Positions 26,536 through 35,204 of a DNA stretch of 53,901 nt are shown here, in pieces (within the stretch, counting starts at the first letter, position 1; each line of letters opens with the position of its first letter). Source of the DNA: Planctomycetota bacterium (GTDB lineage: Bacteria; Planctomycetota; Phycisphaerae; Phycisphaerales; UBA1924); the NCBI GenBank assembly GCA_003696675.1, contig RFGH01000215.1, forward strand, positions 1 through 53,901, in the 5' to 3' direction. The translations under genes were made by a program, and so were the position numbers. Below the pieces are notes generated by a model. It was not told the origin of the DNA. It was given only the letters and a program-made list of their open reading frames with translations, and searched no databases.

Positions 26536-28197
26536 ATGATGGAAGCGATGGACCCTACCCACCGCCCCGCCGAGCATGCCGATCCCAGCCCGCCGTACCC
26601 ACCCAAGGGCATCGGGGGGGCAGGCTCGCCGCTGGTCGATTCGATGCGGGTGCAGCACGAGACGCGGATCACCGCGCGGGGCAACCCGATCACTCCGCCG
26701 GACCCGGGCACACCGGGGTCGCGCCGGGTGGCGCTGTTCCTGGCGATCCTGTTCGCGGTGCTGGCGATCGGGTGGCAGAACCTGCCCGAGGACCTGCAGC
26801 GGCGGGTGGTCTTCGCCCCGCCGCAGGCGGTGCCGATGCCGGACCCGGCGGCGGCCGCCCCGGGCGGCGTGGGCGAGGTGATGGCGCGGGTGTATTTCAA
26901 GTTCTTGTCCAGCCCGCAGTTCCGCCCAGTGTTGGTGCAGAACCCCTCGCAGGCGCGTGACATCGTCGATCAGGTCGAGGAGATGAGCGTGGGCGTGCCC
27001 GCCGACCGTGTTCGGGCGGTCATGCTGGCAGGCGAGATGCTCGGCGCCGAGGAAGCGCTCGCGCGGATCGAGGCGGCCCGAGAAGCGATCGAATCCGAGT
27101 GGGCCGCCAACGACCGGACCCGCGACACGGAACATCCCGAGGACGAATGGGAGGCCATCCGCGCCGAGCGCGAGCTTGTCCGCGGCGATCTGGGCGTGCT
27201 CGAGACGCTGTACCGCGACGGACCGGACGCGCTGGACGACCAGGCCCGCGCCCGGCTCGAAAACCGCTACGGCGACATCGGGGTGTACGCATCGACCCTG
27301 GGACGCCCCGCGGAGGACCGCCCGGATGTGTTCGGATCTCCGTGGCCGATGGTGCTGGTGCTGCTGGGCGTCGGCTTCCTCTTGCTGTTCGGATTGCTGG
27401 GCGGCGGGGCGATGCTGGTGATCGGGCTGGTGTGGTTCTGGTCGGGGCGGCGCCGGTTGCGGATGTCGGTGGCCGAGCCGGGCGGCTCGGTGATGCTGGA
27501 GACCTACGCGCTGTTTCTGGCGGGGTTTTTCGTGTATGTGGTCGGGGTGACGGCGGTGCGGTATCACCTGCCGCCGCAGTACACCATGCCAGCGTTGCTG
27601 CTGCAGTGGCTGCTGATCCTGGTGCCGTTCTGGGCGCTGCTGCGCGGCATGCCGGGTCAGACCTTCCGCGAGGCGATCGGGCTGCACCGCGGCACGGGCC
27701 TGCTGCGGGAGATCGGGGCCGGGCTGCTGGTGTACCTGGCGTCGGTGCCGGTGTTCATGTTCGGCGTGATGATCTCGGCGGTGCTGATGTTCCTGTGGGG
27801 GCTGGCGCGGGAGGCGATGGGGCTGAACCCGCCGCCGACGCCGTCGAATCCGATCGTGGAACTCGCCGGCTCGGGCAACATCGTGGTGATCCTGTTCCTG
27901 TTCACGCTGGCGACGATCTGGGCGCCGATCACGGAAGAACTGATCTTCCGCGGCGCGCTCTACCGGCACGCGCGGTCGCGGATGGGCTGGTTCTGGGCGG
28001 CGCTCGTGACCGCGCTGCTGTTCGCGTACATGCACTCGTACGGCCCGCTGATGGTCGGCCCGCTGATCGCGCTGGGCTTCATGTTCGCGTTCATGCGTGA
28101 ATGGCGGGGCTCGATCATCCCATCGATGACGGCCCACTTCGTGCACAACTTCACGGTGCTGACGGTCCTGCTTGCGGTGCTGGCGACGCTGTATTGA
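26536..28197 (+). CDS. CPBP family intramembrane metalloprotease
   Basis: 553 residues; start ATG at 26536 (26539 and 26548 are alternatives). Domain order: a Pro-rich cytoplasmic start, one transmembrane segment near residue 65 (RRVALFLAILFAVLAIGW), a soluble helical domain of about 100-270 with charged stretches, then at least six further transmembrane segments. The CPBP (Abi) motifs are at the end: TEELIFRGALYRHARSR, LFAYMHSYGP and THFVHNF-like AHFVHNF. These supply the Glu/Glu and His residues of type II CAAX-prenyl protease-like enzymes. Substrate unknown. The large soluble insertion between the first and later segments is not typical of minimal CPBP proteins. Confidence 0.88.
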   Translation: MMEAMDPTHRPAEHADPSPPYPPKGIGGAGSPLVDSMRVQHETRITARGNPITPPDPGTPGSRRVALFLAILFAVLAIGWQNLPEDLQRRVVFAPPQAVPMPDPAAAAPGGVGEVMARVYFKFLSSPQFRPVLVQNPSQARDIVDQVEEMSVGVPADRVRAVMLAGEMLGAEEALARIEAAREAIESEWAANDRTRDTEHPEDEWEAIRAERELVRGDLGVLETLYRDGPDALDDQARARLENRYGDIGVYASTLGRPAEDRPDVFGSPWPMVLVLLGVGFLLLFGLLGGGAMLVIGLVWFWSGRRRLRMSVAEPGGSVMLETYALFLAGFFVYVVGVTAVRYHLPPQYTMPALLLQWLLILVPFWALLRGMPGQTFREAIGLHRGTGLLREIGAGLLVYLASVPVFMFGVMISAVLMFLWGLAREAMGLNPPPTPSNPIVELAGSGNIVVILFLFTLATIWAPITEELIFRGALYRHARSRMGWFWAALVTALLFAYMHSYGPLMVGPLIALGFMFAFMREWRGSIIPSMTAHFVHNFTVLTVLLAVLATLY

Positions 28198-28242
28198 ACA
28201 GGCTGTGACAAGACGGATACATCCGTCGGTCGAAGCGCACGG

Positions 28243-28248
28243 TACATT
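28243..28248 (+). promoter_or_regulatory. -10 element TACATT
   Basis: CGGTACATT about 46 nt before ATG 28294, extended -10 form. Confidence 0.45.
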
Positions 28249-28293
28249 CGGGCATCGACGCGGCCGATGCCGGCCGCCGGTCAGGAGGCCCGG

Positions 28294-30060
28294 ATGAACC
28301 CCGCCGTTCCCGCTGTTTTCGCGTGCGCCCTGCTGAGTCCGATCGTGCTGGCCGAAGAGGCCGGACGCCTGCCGATCCGTGAGATCACCGCGTTCAAGGA
28401 CGGGCACGCGCTCGTATTGCGCTCGGGGCAGGTGCCCACGAACGACCGGGGCGACGTCGTGCTGAGCGAGCTGCCGAGTCCGATCATGGGCGCGTTCTGG
28501 GCGGACGAGGGCGTGGACGGCGCACGTCTCGCGTCGGTCGTGGCCGAGCGGACCGAGATTTCGCGCCCGCGCCCTGTCGGATCGACGACGGACCTGTTGC
28601 GGGCGAACATCGGGCGGTCGATCACCTTCGACACGCCGCGGCGCGAGGGACTGCGCGGGACGATCCGGGCGGTCGTCGAACGCCCGGCCGCGGAAGTTCC
28701 CCCGCCGCAGATGCTGTGGAACGGGTACAACTGGTACCAGCAGCCCTACAACGGCCCGGTGCCCGCCGCGGCGTGGACGGCCGTGATCGAGACCACGGAC
28801 GGCGTGCTGACTTTGCCCGCCGGTGAGATCTCGGGCCTTCGATTCGACGGCGGCACACCGGCCACGGAGATCACGGAATCGGGCGAGGACGAGCGGCTGG
28901 TGCTCGACCTGGATTGGGACGGCACGCCCGCGGCCACGGCCGACGTCTCGCTGATGTACATCGAGCGCGGGCTGCGGTGGATCCCGTCGTACCGGGTGAC
29001 GATCCTCGACGACGACACCGTGCGGATCGAGCTGCAGGCGACGCTGGTCAACGAGCTGGCGGACCTGGAAGACGCGACCGTGCACATGGCGGTGGGCGCG
29101 CCCTCGTTCGCGTTCGAACACACGCCGGACCCGATGGGACTCAACGACAGCCTCGGACAGTTGGGCATGTTCTTCCAGCGGGCCGACGACGCGCGCACGG
29201 GTGGCATGCTGTCCAACGCGATCATGTCGCAGTCGGCCCGCATGGGAGAGTACCGCGGGCAGCCCGGGGCGGGCGGTGGCGAGGCGCCGGCGTCGCCGGA
29301 GTTGTCCGGAAGCGAGCGGGCCGAGGATCTGTTCGTGTTCTCGATGAAGAGTGTGACGCTGAAGAAGGGCGCGCGGATGGTGCTGCCGCTGGCCGCGTAC
29401 GAGGCGCCGTACGAGACCATCTACAAGCTGGACCTGCCCGCCAGCCCTCCGGCGGCGGCGCTGCGGAACTTCAACAACGATCAGCAGCGTGAGCTGGCCC
29501 GCCTGCTCGCCCGCCCCACGGCCCGGCATGTGCTGCGGATCTGCAACGAGAACGAGGGCGGGCTGCCGATCACCACGGCGCCGGCGATCGTGGTCAAGGA
29601 CGGGCGCACGCTGGCGCAGGGGCTGATCCCGTACGCGTCGGCCGGGGCCGAAGTCGAACTCGAAGTCGGGCGGGCGGTGGACATCGCGGTGAAGACCGAC
29701 GAGACCGAGACCGCCCGCGAGCCCAACGCCATGAAGTGGGACAACAACACCTACGGGCGGGCCGACATCGCGCTCAAGGCCACGCTGACCAACCGCAAGT
29801 CGCACGCGGTGACGGTCGAGGTCACGAAACTCGCGTTCGGATCGCCCGACTCGGCCGGGCAGGAAGGCGAATCCACCGGCGTGAGCCTGTTCGGCGACGA
29901 GGCCTTCTGGGACGGAGCCGAGGGCGCGTGGTGGCGGTGGTACTCGTGGCCGTGGTGGTGGCACCGGCTCAACGGCGCGGCCCGGTTCACCTGGACGGTG
30001 GCGCAGGAGCCGGGCGAGAAGACGACGCTGGACGCGGCGTGGCACTACTTCTGGGATTGA
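28294..30060 (+). CDS. DUF4139-like exported protein
   Basis: 588 residues from ATG at 28294 with TCAGGAGG upstream and a signal peptide (PAVFACALLSPIVLA). An N-terminal beta domain (ITAFKDGHALVLRSGQV) is followed by the central motif YIERGLRWIPSYRVTILDDDTVRIELQATLVNELADLEDATVHMAVG, characteristic of the DUF4139/mucoidy-inhibitor-A-like family. The C-terminal half has KGARMVLPL, then a late Trp-rich stretch (AWWRWYSWPWWWHRL, about residue 545-560) of unknown meaning, possibly membrane-surface seeking. The biochemical function of this family is not established. Its 3' end is 10 bp from the convergent TVP38-like gene. Confidence 0.8.
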   Translation: MNPAVPAVFACALLSPIVLAEEAGRLPIREITAFKDGHALVLRSGQVPTNDRGDVVLSELPSPIMGAFWADEGVDGARLASVVAERTEISRPRPVGSTTDLLRANIGRSITFDTPRREGLRGTIRAVVERPAAEVPPPQMLWNGYNWYQQPYNGPVPAAAWTAVIETTDGVLTLPAGEISGLRFDGGTPATEITESGEDERLVLDLDWDGTPAATADVSLMYIERGLRWIPSYRVTILDDDTVRIELQATLVNELADLEDATVHMAVGAPSFAFEHTPDPMGLNDSLGQLGMFFQRADDARTGGMLSNAIMSQSARMGEYRGQPGAGGGEAPASPELSGSERAEDLFVFSMKSVTLKKGARMVLPLAAYEAPYETIYKLDLPASPPAAALRNFNNDQQRELARLLARPTARHVLRICNENEGGLPITTAPAIVVKDGRTLAQGLIPYASAGAEVELEVGRAVDIAVKTDETETAREPNAMKWDNNTYGRADIALKATLTNRKSHAVTVEVTKLAFGSPDSAGQEGESTGVSLFGDEAFWDGAEGAWWRWYSWPWWWHRLNGAARFTWTVAQEPGEKTTLDAAWHYFWD

Positions 30061-30070
30061 TCGGGCGGGC

Positions 30071-30862
30071 TCACTCGGCGTCGGCGGGGGCCGCGCCGCT
30101 GTTGGTCATGCGGGCCAGCGCCTTGTTGGCGATCGAGCCGATGACAGCGATGACCACGATCGTGACGGCGATGCCCGCGACGAACAGCCACTTGGGCTTG
30201 TCGGGGTTCGACCAGTCGGTGATCTGCTGCCCGATGACGACATACGCCAGCGTGCGCGGGGCCATGCCCAGCAGCGTGCCGACGATGTAGGCCCGCAGCT
30301 TCACGCCCGTGCCCGCCAGCGTCAGGTTCATCAGCGCGAACGGTGAGTTCGGCGGCACGCGGACCAGCGTGACGATCGCCAGCGTGCGCCAGAACCCCGA
30401 GCGGACGAGCGCGTCGCGAACGACGCGGGCCTTGGCGTGGCGCTGGATCTCCTGCTCGACCTTGTCGCGGGCGACGGTTTTGGCGATGAAGTAGCCGACG
30501 ATCGACGCGCCGCCGAAGCCGGCCAGCGCGGCCGCGAAGCCGAGCGGAACGCCGAAGGCGTAGCCCCCGAGCACCGAGATCGAGTAGGTCGGCAGCACGC
30601 CAAATCCCGCGGCCAGCACGAAGGCCGCGGTGTAGACACCCATGCCCAGCGCGAAGTGCCCCGCCCCGGCCTCGGTCTCGCCCTTGAGCCAGCGGGACAC
30701 CGGGGCCATGTTGGCCAGCAGGGTGAACCCGGCGATCGCGGGCACGAAGGCCCAGGCGAGGGCCAACCACCCGGCGACGCCGAGCCGCCCGAACACGGCC
30801 ATGAAGGAGGAATCAGGCTCCTGCGCGGGCGTGGGATCGGGCTGGGGGGCGGTGTCGGTCAC
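30071..30862 (-). CDS. TVP38/TMEM64 (DedA-like) family membrane protein
   Basis: 263 residues with a GTG start at 30862, supported by a -10 element that ends 7 nt upstream. Five or six transmembrane segments. The family core (SNARE-associated/VTT) is visible: FGVLPTYSISVLGGYAFGVPLGFAAALAGFGGASIVGYFIAKTVARDKV, then FWRTLAIVTLVRVPPNSPFALMNLTLAGTGVKLRAYIVGTLLGMAPRT. The F/Y-G-x-x-x-G and R-x-x-P-x-x-P/S-F-x-x-x-N pattern matches DedA-superfamily proteins, for which lipid scrambling or flipping has been proposed. Substrate here unknown. Confidence 0.85.
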   Translation of the reverse strand: MTDTAPQPDPTPAQEPDSSFMAVFGRLGVAGWLALAWAFVPAIAGFTLLANMAPVSRWLKGETEAGAGHFALGMGVYTAAFVLAAGFGVLPTYSISVLGGYAFGVPLGFAAALAGFGGASIVGYFIAKTVARDKVEQEIQRHAKARVVRDALVRSGFWRTLAIVTLVRVPPNSPFALMNLTLAGTGVKLRAYIVGTLLGMAPRTLAYVVIGQQITDWSNPDKPKWLFVAGIAVTIVVIAVIGSIANKALARMTNSGAAPADAE

Positions 30863-30869
30863 GGGGGCG

Positions 30870-30875
30870 ATGGTA
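30870..30875 (-). promoter_or_regulatory. -10 element TACCAT, predicts leaderless mRNA
   Basis: Minus-strand CGTACCAT ends 7 nt before the GTG at 30862, the same octamer as before recR and lpdA. Confidence 0.5.
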
Positions 30876-30903
30876 CGACGGTTTGAGCGGGATTGCCTCC
30901 GCC

Positions 30904-30909
30904 TAGCAT
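30904..30909 (+). promoter_or_regulatory. -10 element TAGCAT
   Basis: CCTAGCAT about 80 nt before ATG 30991 in the divergent spacer. Confidence 0.4.
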
Positions 30910-30990
30910 CCGCCAACGCCCCGCCACCGTCGGCCGGGCGCGACAAGGCAACCATCCGTCGGCGTGACAGCGCCGCCCGGAGGATTCGGC

Positions 30991-31902
30991 ATGATCCCCA
31001 AGCCACCGCCCCGCGAGGGTGTGCTCGGATTTCTTTATCTCCCGCCCTTCCGCGTGCAGGGATACTCGGTCGCCGGTGAGGCGACCACCATCACCATCCC
31101 CGAGATGGACATCACCTTCGACATGGGCTTCTGCCCGCGTATGTCGCTGGCGTCCAAGTTCTGCGCCATCACCCACGGGCATATGGACCATGTGGGCGGG
31201 CTGGCGTACTGGTGCTCGCAGCGCAACTTCCAGGGCATGGGCCCGGGGACCATCGTGTGCGACGCGCGCATCGAGAAGGACATCCGCCAGATGATGGAGG
31301 GCATGGCGGCCCTCGAGCGGCAGAAGACGCCGTACGAGATCGTCACCATGAACCCCGGCGACGAGATCGAGATCAAGAACAACATCGTGCTGCGCTGCTT
31401 CCCGGCCGAGCACACCTGTCCGGCGGTGGGCTACGCCATCGTTGAGAAGCGGACGAAGCTAAAGGAGGAGTTCATCGGGCTGCCGCAGGAGAAGCTCCGG
31501 GAACTCAAGGAGCGGGGCACGGAGATCGTGCGCCATCTGGAGGTGCCGCAGATCGCCTATACCGGGGATACGCTGCCGGGAGCGCACCTGCTGACAGAGA
31601 CGGTTCGCAAAGCTCGGATCGTGATCGCCGAGTGCACCTTCTTCGAGGAGGACAAGGGGCGGGCGAAGGTGGGCATGCACATGCACGCCGACGACATCGC
31701 CGAGTGGCTGCGGGTGTGCGAGTGTGAGCACATGGTGCTGGTGCATGTGTCCCGCCGTACGCACCTGGGGCAAGCCCGCAAGCAGCTCAGCGACGCGCTG
31801 GGGATGGATCTGGCCGAGCGCGTCCACTTCCTGATGGACCACCGGGCGAACAAGATTCGGTACGAGCGGCAAGAGCAGGAGGCGCAATCGGTTGCGCGCT
31901 AA
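30991..31902 (+). CDS. MBL-fold metallo-hydrolase (RNase Z-like)
   Basis: 303 residues from ATG at 30991 with CGGAGG upstream. Metallo-beta-lactamase fold with the metal-binding motif THGHMDHVGG (H62, H64, D66, H67), then FPAEHTCPAVGYAIVEK, YTGDT as the bridging Asp, and CECEHMVLVHVSRRTH near the end, the arrangement seen in RNase Z-type tRNA 3'-processing enzymes. An assignment as tRNase Z is plausible, but the exosite is not recognisable, so it is left as RNase Z-like. It lies directly upstream of dnaA; a perfect 8-bp palindrome spans its stop codon. Confidence 0.88.
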   Translation: MIPKPPPREGVLGFLYLPPFRVQGYSVAGEATTITIPEMDITFDMGFCPRMSLASKFCAITHGHMDHVGGLAYWCSQRNFQGMGPGTIVCDARIEKDIRQMMEGMAALERQKTPYEIVTMNPGDEIEIKNNIVLRCFPAEHTCPAVGYAIVEKRTKLKEEFIGLPQEKLRELKERGTEIVRHLEVPQIAYTGDTLPGAHLLTETVRKARIVIAECTFFEEDKGRAKVGMHMHADDIAEWLRVCECEHMVLVHVSRRTHLGQARKQLSDALGMDLAERVHFLMDHRANKIRYERQEQEAQSVAR

Positions 31903-31910
31903 GCGCGCAA
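31892..31910. repeat. 8-bp palindrome across the stop codon before dnaA
   Basis: TTGCGCGC and GCGCGCAA around the TAA stop as loop. It may end the upstream transcript, though no T-tract follows. Confidence 0.6.
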
Positions 31911-31914
31911 GCAT

Positions 31915-31923
31915 TGTGGAAAA
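31915..31923 (-). promoter_or_regulatory. DnaA-box-like site before dnaA
   Basis: TTTTCCACA on the minus strand differs from the consensus TTATCCACA at one position and sits just upstream of the -35 of the dnaA promoter, suggesting autoregulation. Confidence 0.5.
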
Positions 31924-31926
31924 CTG

Positions 31927-31956
31927 TTGACACGAACGGCAGGCGCGCATTAGCCT
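31927..31956 (+). promoter_or_regulatory. dnaA promoter (TTGACA, 18 nt, TAGCCT)
   Basis: Perfect -35 TTGACA at 31927-31932 and -10 TAGCCT at 31951-31956; the clearest sigma-70-type promoter in the window. The start of transcription would be near 31963, 3 nt before a GTG at 31966 that is in frame with dnaA. Confidence 0.7.
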
Positions 31957-32079
31957 TGTCCCCCTGTGATCCCGGCTTGGACGACGGCGTGGGACCGACC
32001 GCCGCCCAAGCGTGGGCAGACCATGACCGAACCCCCCCGGGCGCCGCTCCACGCCCGTCAGACAAACGAGCGCACACCG

Positions 32080-33489
32080 ATGTCCGACCAGGATCGCCGG
32101 ATCTGGGAGGCTGTTCATTCGCACCTCCGTGCTGAACACCCGACTCTCTGCCGCCATTGGTTCGACGAGATCGAGCCGCTGGGCGTGCGGGCTGGCGCGT
32201 TTGCGATCCGTGTGAGCTCGTCCATCCGGCGGGATTACCTGGTCCGGAGCTGTCTGGACGCGCTCAACGACGGGCTGCGGACCGTCACGGGCCAGTTGAT
32301 GGCGATGCGGGTGCTCGCGCCCGAGGACCGCTGGGAGGGGGAGAACACCCCCCGCCAGAACGCGGGGACTGCGGGGTCCCCCGACACCGCGCAGCCTGAG
32401 TCACCCCGCAAGCCGGCCGCACACATCGCGTCCGAGCGGGAGCGCCTGGGCGGGCCGGACGCATTGCCGATCAACCCGGACTATTCGTTCGACAACTTCG
32501 TGCAAGGCCCGAACAACCGGCTTGCCCACGCGGCCGCGCTGGCCGTGGCGGACAACCCGGGACACGCGTACAACCCGCTGTTCATCCACGGCGGGGTGGG
32601 GCTGGGCAAGACGCACCTGCTCCAGGCGATCTGTCTGAGCCTGCTGGAGCGCCGGCCGGACATGCGGATGCTGTATGTGTCGTGCGATGGGTTCGTGACG
32701 CGCTTCATGTCGGCGGTGCAGTCGGGCAAGATGGTCGAGTTCCGCCACGCCTTCCGCGATGTAGACCTTCTGGTGATCGACGACATCCATTTCCTGGCCA
32801 ACCGCGACCGGACGCAGGAAGAGTTCTTCCACACCTTCAACTCGCTGTACCAAGCGAACAAGCAGATCGTGCTGTCGTCCGACGCCGCGCCGGACGAGAT
32901 CCCCGATCTGGAAGCCAGACTGGTCTCCCGCTTCAACTGGGGATTGGTCTGCAAGGTGGACAAGCCGGGCTACGAGACGCGCGTGGAAATCCTGAAACGC
33001 AAGGCACGAATGCGGGGTCAGGAAATCCCGGACGAGGTGGCCGCGGAGATCGCCCGGCATTTCGAGTCGAATATCAGGGAGCTTGAGGGCGCCGTGACAA
33101 AGCTCCAGATCGTCGCGTCGCTGGAAAAGAAGCCCGTCACGGCCGACCTGGCCCGCGAGGCGCTGGCCGACCTGATGCCCCGTGCCCGGAACCAGGCCCC
33201 CACCATCGACCAGATCATCAATGAGGTGGTGGACTACTACAAGATCAAGCGGACCGACATCCTCGGCAAGAGGAAGCTGCGTTCGGTGGCGCTGCCCCGG
33301 CAGGTGGGCATGTATCTGGCCCGGGAGACGACCAATAGCTCGTTCGAGGAGATCGGCGCCCACTTCGGCGGCAGGGACCACACCACGGTGATGCATGCCG
33401 TGGGCAAGATCGAGAAACTCCGCGGCGAGTCGGAAGACATCGACCAGGCCCTGAACTATCTCGCCAGCCGCCTGTGTGTGACCCTCTGA
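32080..33489 (+). CDS. dnaA: chromosomal replication initiator protein DnaA
   Basis: 469 residues from ATG 32080, set by homology since domain I (RIWEAVHSHLRAEHPTLCRHWFDEI) begins there; in-frame ATG 32023 and GTG 31966 would add 19 and 38 residues, and the promoter position with high GC at third positions makes them possible. Domain II is a Pro/Thr-rich linker of about 90-125. The AAA+ domain has Walker A GGVGLGKTH (from 171), Walker B LLVIDDIHFL and the NIRELEGAV sensor II region. Domain IV carries GGRDHTTVMHA near 430, the DnaA-box recognition signature. DnaA melts oriC and loads the helicase. dnaN is not downstream, unlike in many bacteria. Confidence 0.97.
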   Translation: MSDQDRRIWEAVHSHLRAEHPTLCRHWFDEIEPLGVRAGAFAIRVSSSIRRDYLVRSCLDALNDGLRTVTGQLMAMRVLAPEDRWEGENTPRQNAGTAGSPDTAQPESPRKPAAHIASERERLGGPDALPINPDYSFDNFVQGPNNRLAHAAALAVADNPGHAYNPLFIHGGVGLGKTHLLQAICLSLLERRPDMRMLYVSCDGFVTRFMSAVQSGKMVEFRHAFRDVDLLVIDDIHFLANRDRTQEEFFHTFNSLYQANKQIVLSSDAAPDEIPDLEARLVSRFNWGLVCKVDKPGYETRVEILKRKARMRGQEIPDEVAAEIARHFESNIRELEGAVTKLQIVASLEKKPVTADLAREALADLMPRARNQAPTIDQIINEVVDYYKIKRTDILGKRKLRSVALPRQVGMYLARETTNSSFEEIGAHFGGRDHTTVMHAVGKIEKLRGESEDIDQALNYLASRLCVTL

Positions 33490-33881
33490 ATCGGGTCCCG
33501 ACCGAACGCCGCACACCGGCACCGCCCCAACCGACAAATCGCTGTGGAATTCGTGTGGGAAAGCACTCGGCTCGCGTCGGCTGCGCACGGCTGGATGAAG
33601 CCGGGCTCATCCGGTCTTCACAAACCGACAGCACACCTCCGACATCACCCGAGCGCCACCGACAGACAACCGACAGGTTGGCCGAAGTGGCGGAATATCG
33701 TAAGTGCCTTTCATGAAGCGGTTTGTATTGGACGCCGCCGAGTTGTCCCCCGAGCGCCAGCATCTTCATCATTGTCGTCATGTTTTCTTTTTTATTGAGA
33801 TGGCGTCAAGAAGCAGGACGGGATGCTTCGGGAGGGGACCTCAGGAAAGTTTCCTACGGGGTGTGCCTCAATTGTGGAAAA
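33490..33881. other. candidate replication origin (oriC) downstream of dnaA
   Basis: A gene-free 392-bp interval between the convergent dnaA and mutM. It has a DnaA-box-like site at 33873-33881 (TTTTCCACA on the minus strand, identical to the one before dnaA), two weaker ones at 33543-33551 and 33554-33562, five direct copies of CCGACA at 33531, 33625, 33639, 33659 and 33670, and an AT-rich stretch at about 33779-33801 (TGTTTTCTTTTTTATTGAGA) that could be an unwinding element. Position next to dnaA supports it; no skew data were available. Confidence 0.45.
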
Positions 33882-34712
33882 TCAGTTCTGGCAGTGCTCG
33901 CACCAGGTGGTGGTCCGTTGGGCGAGCAGGGCTTTGGACAGTGGACGGCCGCACCGGACGCAAGGCTGCCCGCCCCGCCCGTAGACCCGGTGCCCGTTGA
34001 CGCCGGAACCGGGGGTTCCGTCGGGGCGTCGGTAGTCCCGCAGGGTGGAGCCGCCGGCTCGGATGCCGGCCGAGAGAACCGCCCGGATGGCGTCGCCGAG
34101 TTTCGCCCACTCGTCCGGTGCGATTGTGTCGCACGGGCGGCGGGGATCGATGCCCGCTTCGAAGAGTGCTTCGTCGGCGTAGATGTTGCCCACGCCGGCG
34201 ACGCCCGACTGATCGAGCAAGGCGGGCTTGATAGCCCGTCTCGAAGCACCCAGGGATCGTTGCAGGTCTTCGCCGGTGATCGACAGCCCGTCGACACCCA
34301 GCGCGTCCCAGCGGGCGTCGAGGGCCGCCAGATCGGGCAGCAGCCAGATGCCCCCGAAGCGGCGTGGATCGCGGAAGACGATGCGTCGCCCGTCGTTCAG
34401 CGACCAGACCACATGGGCGTGCCCGCCCTCGACCCTCGCACCGGCTTCGAGCACGAGCACCTGGCCCGACATGCCCAGGTGCATCAGCACGACGCGTCCG
34501 CCTGCTCCTATGAGGGCGAGCTGCTTGCCGCGCCGAACGGTTCGTGCGATGGTGTCGTGCTCGAGCAGGGCGCGGGGATCCAGCCGCCCGCGGCGTTGCT
34601 CTGCGTGGTCGCGGACGACATCGCGCCGTGCAACACGGACGCGGGCGATGGGCACGCCGAGGACCGGGACGAGCCCGAGGCGGACAGTTTCGACTTCGGG
34701 CAGCTCGGGCAT
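33882..34712 (-). CDS. mutM: formamidopyrimidine-DNA glycosylase (Fpg)
   Basis: 276 residues. Base-excision repair enzyme that removes 8-oxoguanine and other oxidised purines and cuts the strand. The N-terminus MPELPEVETVR gives the catalytic Pro (after Met removal) and Glu; then GKQLALIG with the conserved Lys, LGMSGQ, DPRRFGG, a helix-two-turn-helix (LLDQSGVAGVGNIYADEALFEAGIDP) and the C-terminal zinc finger CVRCGRPLSKALLAQRTTTWCEHCQ. Start follows the tadA stop by 3 bp, so tatC-tadA-mutM form one operon. Confidence 0.97.
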   Translation of the reverse strand: MPELPEVETVRLGLVPVLGVPIARVRVARRDVVRDHAEQRRGRLDPRALLEHDTIARTVRRGKQLALIGAGGRVVLMHLGMSGQVLVLEAGARVEGGHAHVVWSLNDGRRIVFRDPRRFGGIWLLPDLAALDARWDALGVDGLSITGEDLQRSLGASRRAIKPALLDQSGVAGVGNIYADEALFEAGIDPRRPCDTIAPDEWAKLGDAIRAVLSAGIRAGGSTLRDYRRPDGTPGSGVNGHRVYGRGGQPCVRCGRPLSKALLAQRTTTWCEHCQN

Positions 34713-34715
34713 CGC

Positions 34716-35204
34716 TCAGCTCCGACGATCGCGGAGTGCGCGGAAAAAGGCGGTGAGCATCTCGGCGCAGGCTTCGCGTTCGACGCCGGGTATGACCGTG
34801 CAGCGGTGGTTGAGGCGTGTGTCTTCGAGCAGGGTGTAGAGCGATCGGACGGCGCCGGCCTTGGGGTCGTCGGCCCCGTAGAGGACGCGCCCGACGCGGG
34901 CGTTGACGATGGCGCCGGCGCACATGGGGCACGGCTCGAGCGTGACGGCCAGTGAGCAGTGATTCAGTCGCCAGTCGCCGATGCGTTCGCACGCGGCGCG
35001 GATGGCGATGAGTTCGGCGTGGCCGCAGGGATCGCGTCGTGTCTCGCGGGTGTTGGATCCTTCGGCGAGGATGTCGCCGGTCTCGGTGTGGTAGACGACC
35101 GCGCCGATGGGGACCTCGCCGATGTTGGCGGCGGCCTCGGCGAGTTGGATGGCGCGGGCCATCATGGCGCGGTCGGCGGGCGTGATGTTCTGGATGGCGG
35201 TCAT
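34716..35204 (-). CDS. tadA: tRNA-specific adenosine deaminase
   Basis: 162 residues. TadA converts A34 to inosine in tRNA-Arg(ACG). The deaminase motifs are CGHAEL with zinc-binding H62 and catalytic E64, and PCPMCAGAI with C92 and C95; NTRETRRDPCGHAELIAIRAA and RVLYGADDPKAGA are typical of TadA rather than cytidine deaminases. ATG at 35204 overlaps the tatC stop as ATGA. The C-terminal EACAEMLTAFFRALRDRR helix is also as in TadA. Confidence 0.95.
   Translation of the reverse strand: MTAIQNITPADRAMMARAIQLAEAAANIGEVPIGAVVYHTETGDILAEGSNTRETRRDPCGHAELIAIRAACERIGDWRLNHCSLAVTLEPCPMCAGAIVNARVGRVLYGADDPKAGAVRSLYTLLEDTRLNHRCTVIPGVEREACAEMLTAFFRALRDRRS

Noticed and set aside
26506..30045. Open frame of 1179 codons on the minus strand opposite the CPBP and DUF4139-like genes
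   Set aside because: Arg/His/Gln/Pro-rich composition typical of the antisense of GC-rich genes; the plus-strand frames carry recognisable domains.
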